A stretch of DNA of 38,814 nt from positions 154,760 to 193,573 of the forward strand of contig NZ_HG964936.1 in the NCBI RefSeq assembly GCF_000613245.1. The letters are read 5' to 3'. Below, piece after piece: positions 34,308-38,814 of this stretch. The DNA comes from Mycobacterium asiaticum DSM 44297. Lineage in GTDB: Bacteria > Actinomycetota > Actinomycetes > Mycobacteriales > Mycobacteriaceae. Within the stretch, counting starts at the first letter, position 1, and every line of letters begins with the position of its first letter. A program made the translations under genes and the position numbers. The notes below the pieces were generated by a model that saw only the letters and a list, made by a program, of their open reading frames with translations, was not told the DNA's origin and made no database searches.

Positions 34308-34549
34308 GGAAGGTCACCCCAATTCGTCGTCACTCACAAGGCAGCGCGCGTTAGAGGCGCCTTTGCTGCTTAACCAGCCCATACTGACACCTTCTTGGGA
34401 TTCGCCGCGAGAAAGGCTGACCTAAGTTTGCGCGCACCACCAGCCCCGACGGTCGGCGAGTGTGATCAGTTCTACATCGACGCCACCCGCTGGCCTTGGC
34501 GAGGGGCGTGTTCACCAGAACGCGACTTGAGCGGGGTGCGGAATGTTGT
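34308..34549. other. Intergenic region upstream of the Fe-S reductase
   Basis: These 242 bases between the reductase start and the end of iniR (both minus strand) hold no coding frame of note. The part next to the reductase is moderately AT-rich (for example tgctgcttaaccagcccatactgaca) and probably carries its promoter. I see no clear terminator for iniR. Confidence 0.4.
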
Positions 34550-36982
34550 TCAGGGTTGCGGGACAAGGATGCTCCGCAGCATCGACAGCATCTCCGACCG
34601 GGAGCCGGCCCCGAGCCGGCGCCGGATCCGCGCGACATGGTGCTCGACCGTTTTCGCCGAGATGAAGAGCTGGTTGCCGATGTCGCGGTACGGCATGCCC
34701 AGGAGTAGCAGTTCAGCGACCTCACGCTCGCGATCCGACAGCGGTGACCGAGACGGTGGTTGGCGCGGCGCCGGGGGGCCCGCGTCCAGCGCGGGTGTCG
34801 CGCCCGGGATCTCACCGCCAAAACCGGTGCCCACTTTGAGATCCCGGGCAAGTTGGAGCATTGCCCCGGACACCCGCGAGTCGGGCGTCTGCAACGCGGC
34901 CTGACCGGCCAGGCGGGTCGCGTCGGAGGTCAGCCCGACGTGGGCCAGGGATCGTGCCGCGGCAGCGACCTCGTCAACCTCCACCTGATTCGCGAGCACT
35001 CGAAGCCAGGTCCGGCCGGCATTCGAGAGCGCGTAGGCCAGGCTGCTGTGGGCGGCCGCGGCGCTCAGTGCCTGTCCATGTGGTGCAACGGATTCCGGCG
35101 AGCTGGACAGGATCGCGGCGTGCACACCGGCCCAATGCAAAGGGTTTGCCCACAGCGGTGGGTTGCCCAGCGCGCCCAGCAGGGTGAAGGCCTGGTCCAG
35201 GCTGTGTTGTAGCTGGTCCACCTGGTGCATGCGGGCCGACGCGACCCACAACTCACCCAGCGGCAGCAACGCGAACAGGTCGAGTGAGTATTCGGTGAGG
35301 ACTTCCATGGCCGCGAACCAATGTTTCTGCAGCGCACCGGTGTCACCGCTGCGACGAGCGATGGCCGTTTGCAGCGCCGACGCCCACAGCGCGTCGCGGC
35401 GATGCAGCTCGACACCCGAAGTCGCCGCGACGACATCGGCGCCGGCCGAGGCCAGCTGCCCGTCCTGCATCTTGATCCAGCCGGACAACAGCAGGTGGCG
35501 GGCCAGGAATGGCGCGTCCGCGCCGGATCGCACCGCACGGCCGATCACGCTGTGGGCCCGCACCGGATCGCCGCCGTGGATGGCGGCCAAGGTCACCACT
35601 GCGGCCGGACTGTCGGGAAACGCCTCGCCGAACGGCTGCTCGACCGCGATCGCCTGACTCAGCCGGGACATGGCGGCCGGATAGGGCTGATCCATCGTCA
35701 GCAGTAGACCTTCGGCAAGACTGCGGGAGGCGCGCGCGGCCATAGTCGGCGGCCCGGAGTCTTTCATGCGTAACGCGACCCGCGCTGCCGCCAAGTCACC
35801 CGTCGCAGCGAGCACAATGGCGGCGGCCGATCCGACCACCGAGTCCGGATAGGCGCCGAGCCAGCCGAACAACTCGGCGGCCTGCCCGGTGTTGCCGTCG
35901 TGTGCGGCAACGCTGGCCGCGATGCGCACCGCCGCGGCACGCTCGCCGGAATCCGGCGAGCCGAGCAGACTGTCGGCCAGGGCGGTCGCAGCCGAGCAGT
36001 CGCCGGTAAGGGCCAGCGAGTCGGCCAATCGGGATGTCAGCCCGGCGGCGCCGGCCTGGACGGCTCCCCGGTACAAGCGCGCGGCTCGGGTCGGCTCGGC
36101 TCGAGTCTCGTCTGCGTGCCGGGCAAGGATCGCGGCCAGCCGATCGTCCCGCAGCCCATGTTCGGCCAGCTGCAACGCGAGGTCTGGTGACATCGTGGAG
36201 ACGTCGAGTTGGGAACGCACCAGCGACGTTTCGATGTCTCGGTGATGTGCATTGCCGACGGTTTGGGCGACCGCATCGTGGACAAGCCGCAGAAATTTGG
36301 GTGGATGCGACGGTTCGACAAGCCCGCCGGCACGGACCCGGTCGACGAGAGTTCTGGCTTCCGGCACCGGGATCTCGAGTGCCGCAGCGATGTCGGCGGC
36401 GCCCAACACGTGGGTCAACGACATGATGAGAAGGGCGTCGAGCACCGGCTCGTCGATGCGACGTAACCGCGCCGTCAGCGCGATCCTGGCCGCATGGTCC
36501 GGCGCCTGGTTGCTCTCAGCGACCGCGCTCAGGAGGAAGGGCAGACCTGCTGTGCAGTCCAATATGTGGCCGGTGGATGGCGATGCCCCCAGCGATATCC
36601 GGGGTCGCTCCCGCTCGATCGCCAACGCCAGGGATCGAAGCGCGGGGCGCTGCTCGTGCGCTTCGGCCGCGGCGACGACCGTAACCCGGGCTTCGGCGAC
36701 TCGTTCGGTGAGCCGGTCCAGGTCAGCATCCGTTAGCAGGTGGGCGTCGTCGACGACGAGCGCGGCGCCGGGCGGGTCGTCGTCCCGCGGGGGACGGGTG
36801 AGCACGGTGTGGCCGGCGCGGCGCAGGTTGTCGCGCACGGTGGCCAGCAGCGTGGACTTGCCGGTGCCGACACCCCCGGTGACCAGGGCCTGAACCGGTT
36901 CGGTCGGGGCGTTGGCGAGGTCCTCGACCAGCTGGCGAGCGGCATGGGGAAACTCGACCGAGGAAGTAAGCGAGTCGGTCAT
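34550..36982 (-). CDS. iniR: IniR: signal-transduction ATPase with LuxR-type DNA-binding domain (Rv0339c)
   Basis: The protein has 810 residues. An N-terminal STAND/AAA-like ATPase has Walker A GGVGTGKST (36-44) and Walker B ALVVDDAH (near 78). A long helical, TPR-like middle part follows, and a LuxR-type HTH closes the chain (LSDREREVAELLLLGMPYRD, then FISAKTVEHHVARIRRRLG). The Rv0339c product has been described as IniR, which controls iniBAC in response to cell-envelope stress and trehalose; that is literature knowledge recalled here. It is divergent from the Rv0340-like gene and iniB lies next, consistent with that role. Start ATG 36982. Confidence 0.92.
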   Translation of the reverse strand: MTDSLTSSVEFPHAARQLVEDLANAPTEPVQALVTGGVGTGKSTLLATVRDNLRRAGHTVLTRPPRDDDPPGAALVVDDAHLLTDADLDRLTERVAEARVTVVAAAEAHEQRPALRSLALAIERERPRISLGASPSTGHILDCTAGLPFLLSAVAESNQAPDHAARIALTARLRRIDEPVLDALLIMSLTHVLGAADIAAALEIPVPEARTLVDRVRAGGLVEPSHPPKFLRLVHDAVAQTVGNAHHRDIETSLVRSQLDVSTMSPDLALQLAEHGLRDDRLAAILARHADETRAEPTRAARLYRGAVQAGAAGLTSRLADSLALTGDCSAATALADSLLGSPDSGERAAAVRIAASVAAHDGNTGQAAELFGWLGAYPDSVVGSAAAIVLAATGDLAAARVALRMKDSGPPTMAARASRSLAEGLLLTMDQPYPAAMSRLSQAIAVEQPFGEAFPDSPAAVVTLAAIHGGDPVRAHSVIGRAVRSGADAPFLARHLLLSGWIKMQDGQLASAGADVVAATSGVELHRRDALWASALQTAIARRSGDTGALQKHWFAAMEVLTEYSLDLFALLPLGELWVASARMHQVDQLQHSLDQAFTLLGALGNPPLWANPLHWAGVHAAILSSSPESVAPHGQALSAAAAHSSLAYALSNAGRTWLRVLANQVEVDEVAAAARSLAHVGLTSDATRLAGQAALQTPDSRVSGAMLQLARDLKVGTGFGGEIPGATPALDAGPPAPRQPPSRSPLSDREREVAELLLLGMPYRDIGNQLFISAKTVEHHVARIRRRLGAGSRSEMLSMLRSILVPQP

Positions 36983-37059
36983 TCCCCTGCCCCCTGTGCT
37001 CTACTGGTGCTCAGCAGCGGCTCCTCACATTGAAGCCGAGGCCCCGTAGCCCCGTCATT

Positions 37060-37081
37060 CCCCTAACGTGACACCCCCTAA
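37060..37081. promoter_or_regulatory. Paired CCCCTAA motifs between iniR and the Rv0340-like gene
   Basis: CCCCTAA occurs at 37060-37066 and again at 37075-37081, 15 bp apart. The same heptamer is paired upstream of iniB. The sites lie about 80 bases upstream of the iniR start and 105-127 bases upstream of the GTG at 37187, so they could serve either gene. IniR is the likely ligand, by inference. Confidence 0.5.
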
Positions 37082-37186
37082 TGATGCCTCGGGGCGGGCG
37101 GGGTTGGCACCGAACACGGCTTGCTGCTGAGTGGATAGCATTTTGCTAGTACCGAAAATGTTGGGCATGTGTCGAGGAGGTGGATC

Positions 37187-37738
37187 GTGGCGAATTCCTT
37201 GCTCGACTTCGTGATCTCCCTGGTGCGTGATCCCGACGCCGCCGCGCGGTATGCCGCGAACCCCGCGCAGGCCATCGCGGACGCTCACCTTACCGACGTG
37301 ACCAGCGCAGATGTCAACAACCTGATTCCCGTGGTATCGGATTCGCTGTCCATGACCGCGCCGTCCGTGGGGGGTGGAGGCGCGCAGGTCGCCGATCATG
37401 GCAATGTTTGGGCGAGCGGGGCCGCCACGGCTGCCTTTGATGCGTTCACTCCTCATGTTCCGGCGGCGGGCGTGTCGCAGCACGGTCCGACGAGCGGTGT
37501 GATCAGTCACCCGGCCGCGCCGGCACCGGGAGAACCCGCAGTGCCTGCCCAACCGGCCGACGTTATCCATCACGAACCTTCGGTATTGCTCACCGGTGGT
37601 GAGCTGCCTGAAATGGCCTTCGACCACGGCAGCTTCGCGGTCAACGACCCCGGGATCTGGGATCACTCCGTGATTCACCCCGACGCGCACTCACCCGATG
37701 CCCAGCCTGACCACCACGGCTTCGGCATCCACGGCTGA
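37187..37738 (+). CDS. Rv0340-like protein with IniB-type N-terminal domain
   Basis: The protein has 183 residues. The first 55 (MANSLLDFVISLVRDPDAAA, RYAANPAQAIADAHLTDVTS, then ADVNNLIPVV) are clearly related to the start of IniB downstream, so the two genes are paralogous at their 5' ends. The remainder is Pro/Ala-rich and then His/Asp-rich (15 His in the second half, ending DHHGFGIHG), which might bind metal. No signal peptide. GTG 37187 is chosen because GAGGAGG lies six bases upstream; an earlier in-frame ATG at 37169 would sit before the ribosome site. Function unknown; it sits between iniR and iniB. Confidence 0.85.
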   Translation: MANSLLDFVISLVRDPDAAARYAANPAQAIADAHLTDVTSADVNNLIPVVSDSLSMTAPSVGGGGAQVADHGNVWASGAATAAFDAFTPHVPAAGVSQHGPTSGVISHPAAPAPGEPAVPAQPADVIHHEPSVLLTGGELPEMAFDHGSFAVNDPGIWDHSVIHPDAHSPDAQPDHHGFGIHG

Positions 37739-38018
37739 GAACACCCCTTCGTCACCTGTTAGTCGTCGCACGCTTGCACCAAAGCGCTCGGGGTGACATG
37801 CGCAAATGCCCGCTCTGCCGGTTTGTCGACGCGTGCTTTAGGGACTTGCACATCACCCCCTAATCCCCTAATGGATTTGCCTGACTCACCCCTGGGGGCT
37901 TTGCCAAGTCTGGGGGAGTCGACCCCGATTCGGGGAAGTCGCGAAGTCCATACGTTTATTGCAGGGCGCCGCACACGGCGGCGAGAAGCTGCAACGCTTC
38001 CAAATGAAGGGGAATGAC
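37739..38018. promoter_or_regulatory. iniB promoter region with CCCCTAA pair and hairpins
   Basis: CCCCTAA recurs at 37857-37863 and 37865-37871, eight bp apart, with a reversed TTAGGG at 37838-37843. Just downstream are two dyads. GACTC-A-CCCC (37883-37892) faces GGGG-GAGTC (37912-37920), and CCCCG-ATT-CGGGG spans 37923-37935. They may be operators or fold in a leader RNA. AAGGGGA at 38007-38013 is the iniB ribosome site. The iniB promoter is known to respond to cell-wall inhibitors; which of these elements matter is inference. Confidence 0.6.
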
Positions 38019-38814
38019 ATGACCTCGCTTGTGGACTACATCCTGAGCCTGTTTCGCAACGAAGAGGCGGCGCGGTCTTTTGTCGCCGCTCCCGGGCAGG
38101 CGATGACCAACGCCGGACTGGTCAACGTGTCGCCGGCGGAGGTTTCCTCGGCCGTCGCGACAGCGGTGCCGGGAGTGGCGCTCTCGTCGGACGATCCAAT
38201 CATCGGTCTGCGACAGGCGGTGGCCGACCAGCACGGTCTCACCCCCTTCACCTCGGACACGGCTGGGTTATCCCCCTTTGTGGCCCCTGATGCCGGGCCT
38301 GTCTTGAACACCGCCGGTCCGGTAATCGGCAACGTCGGCGCCGTCACCAGCGATGCTGGCGTCATTGCCGCTGACGCGGGATTCCTTGCCGGCAGTGCGG
38401 GGGCTGGACTGGCCAGTGGCGTCAATGCCGGGCTCGTTGCACAGCCTGGAGCCGACGTGGTCCCGGGGGTCGCTCCCGGGTTGGCCTTCGTTGAGCCGAC
38501 CGGTGGGTTCGGCGCCGGGGTAGGCGTCGGTGCGCAAGCCGGCCTGAGCGTCGATCTCGGTGTGCAGGCCGGCATCGGTGCGGGCGCCGGCCTCGGCGTT
38601 GGCACCGGAGTAGGTGTGGGCGCGCAGGCTGGTGTGGGCATCGGCATCGGTGTGGAGGCCGGCATCGGGGTGCAAGGCGGAATTGGCGGGGCCGTTGGTG
38701 TTGGTGGCCAGGTTGGTGGTGCTGTTGGTGGTGCCGTGGGTGTTGGTGGTCAGGTTGGTGGTGCCGTGGGTGTTGGTGGCCAGGTTGGTGGTGCTGTTGG
38801 TGGTGCCGTGGGTG
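38019..38814 (+). CDS. iniB: IniB, 5' part (continues past window end)
   Basis: The frame opens at ATG 38019, five bases after AAGGGGA, and is still open at the last base. MTSLVDYILSLFRNEEAARS and FVAAPGQAMTNAGLVNVSPA match the IniB N-terminal domain. The rest becomes Gly/Ala/Val-rich (AGVGVGAQAGLSVDLGVQAG), as in M. tuberculosis IniB, and ends in the window with tandem VGGQVGGAVG units. iniB is the first gene of iniBAC, induced by isoniazid and ethambutol; IniA and IniC are dynamin-like, while IniB has no known activity and may be a cell-wall protein. iniA and iniC should lie just outside. Confidence 0.9.
   Translation, partial: MTSLVDYILSLFRNEEAARSFVAAPGQAMTNAGLVNVSPAEVSSAVATAVPGVALSSDDPIIGLRQAVADQHGLTPFTSDTAGLSPFVAPDAGPVLNTAGPVIGNVGAVTSDAGVIAADAGFLAGSAGAGLASGVNAGLVAQPGADVVPGVAPGLAFVEPTGGFGAGVGVGAQAGLSVDLGVQAGIGAGAGLGVGTGVGVGAQAGVGIGIGVEAGIGVQGGIGGAVGVGGQVGGAVGGAVGVGGQVGGAVGVGGQVGGAVGGAVG
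38691..38814 (+). repeat. Tandem DNA repeat inside iniB
   Basis: Units of 24 and 42 bases built from GTTGGTGGCCAGGTTGGTGG and GCCGTGGG repeat in register with the codons, giving VGGQVGGAVG with or without an extra GAVG. The wobble base is often T (GGT, GTT), unlike the C/G-ending codons of neighbouring genes. The repeats are nearly identical at DNA level and continue beyond the window. Confidence 0.8.

Noticed and set aside
33033..34373. 446-codon open frame antisense to the Fe-S reductase
   Set aside because: The opposite strand encodes a protein with clear Cys motifs and membrane helices; the antisense frame has no domain and reflects high GC.
38691..38814. Tandem repeats as a CRISPR or mobile element end
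   Set aside because: They are coding, in frame with iniB and translate to VGGQVGGAVG units.

Overview
The window is chromosomal DNA of a slow-growing Mycobacterium. The grounds are high GC, three PE_PGRS genes (a family confined to slow growers of the M. tuberculosis / M. marinum / M. kansasii type), and a gene order in the right half that follows M. tuberculosis Rv0320-Rv0341 as I remember it: an Rv0320-like exported protein, dcd, udgA, then Rv0332- and Rv0333-like genes, rmlA, a PE gene, aspC, the Rv0338c Fe-S reductase, the regulator iniR (Rv0339c), an Rv0340-like gene and iniB. I cannot name the species. Comparisons with other genomes rest on memory, not on a search.

Layout. 1-10.3 kb is accessory: the end of a PE_PGRS gene, a diiron ferritin-like protein divergent from a LysR regulator, a membrane GGDEF-EAL cyclic-di-GMP protein, a secretory-lipase-family hydrolase, a short PE_PGRS with an unusual tail, a hydrolase/adenylate cyclase fusion and a DUF456 membrane protein. 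10.5-15 kb carries a 1171-residue M6-type metalloprotease with a propeller-like N-terminal region, a DUF2599-like membrane-anchored protein and a tRNA-Gly(CCC). 15.5-21.5 kb holds the Rv0320-like protein, dcd and udgA, with two tandem paralogues inserted between dcd and udgA. Each has a cytosolic domain resembling a degenerate actin/Hsp70 fold, one membrane segment and a proline/glycine-rich tail (DUF7159-like).

21.5-28.3 kb is a divergent metabolic cluster. Leftward run HxlR regulator, hotdog thioesterase, TetR regulator and D-aminoacylase-type amidohydrolase. Rightward run a short-chain dehydrogenase, a cis-CaaD-like tautomerase, a mycothiol-dependent isomerase-like protein, an NTF2-like protein and rmlA, closely spaced as one probable operon. 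The 92 bp between the HxlR gene and the dehydrogenase gene hold a symmetrical promoter/operator: one 13-bp palindrome that reads as a -10 box in both directions, flanked by two copies of a dyad 40 bp apart.

28.3-38.8 kb contains PE_PGRS, aspC, the Fe-S reductase with a long repeat tail, iniR, the Rv0340-like gene and the start of iniB, which runs off the window. The Rv0340-like protein and IniB share an N-terminal domain, and a CCCCTAA motif occurs in pairs upstream of both genes, suggesting common control by IniR. I found no CRISPR array, insertion sequence, phage or recognisable defence system. The best candidates for undescribed biology are the tandem DUF7159-like pair, the HxlR promoter, the CCCCTAA motif and the multidomain metalloprotease.
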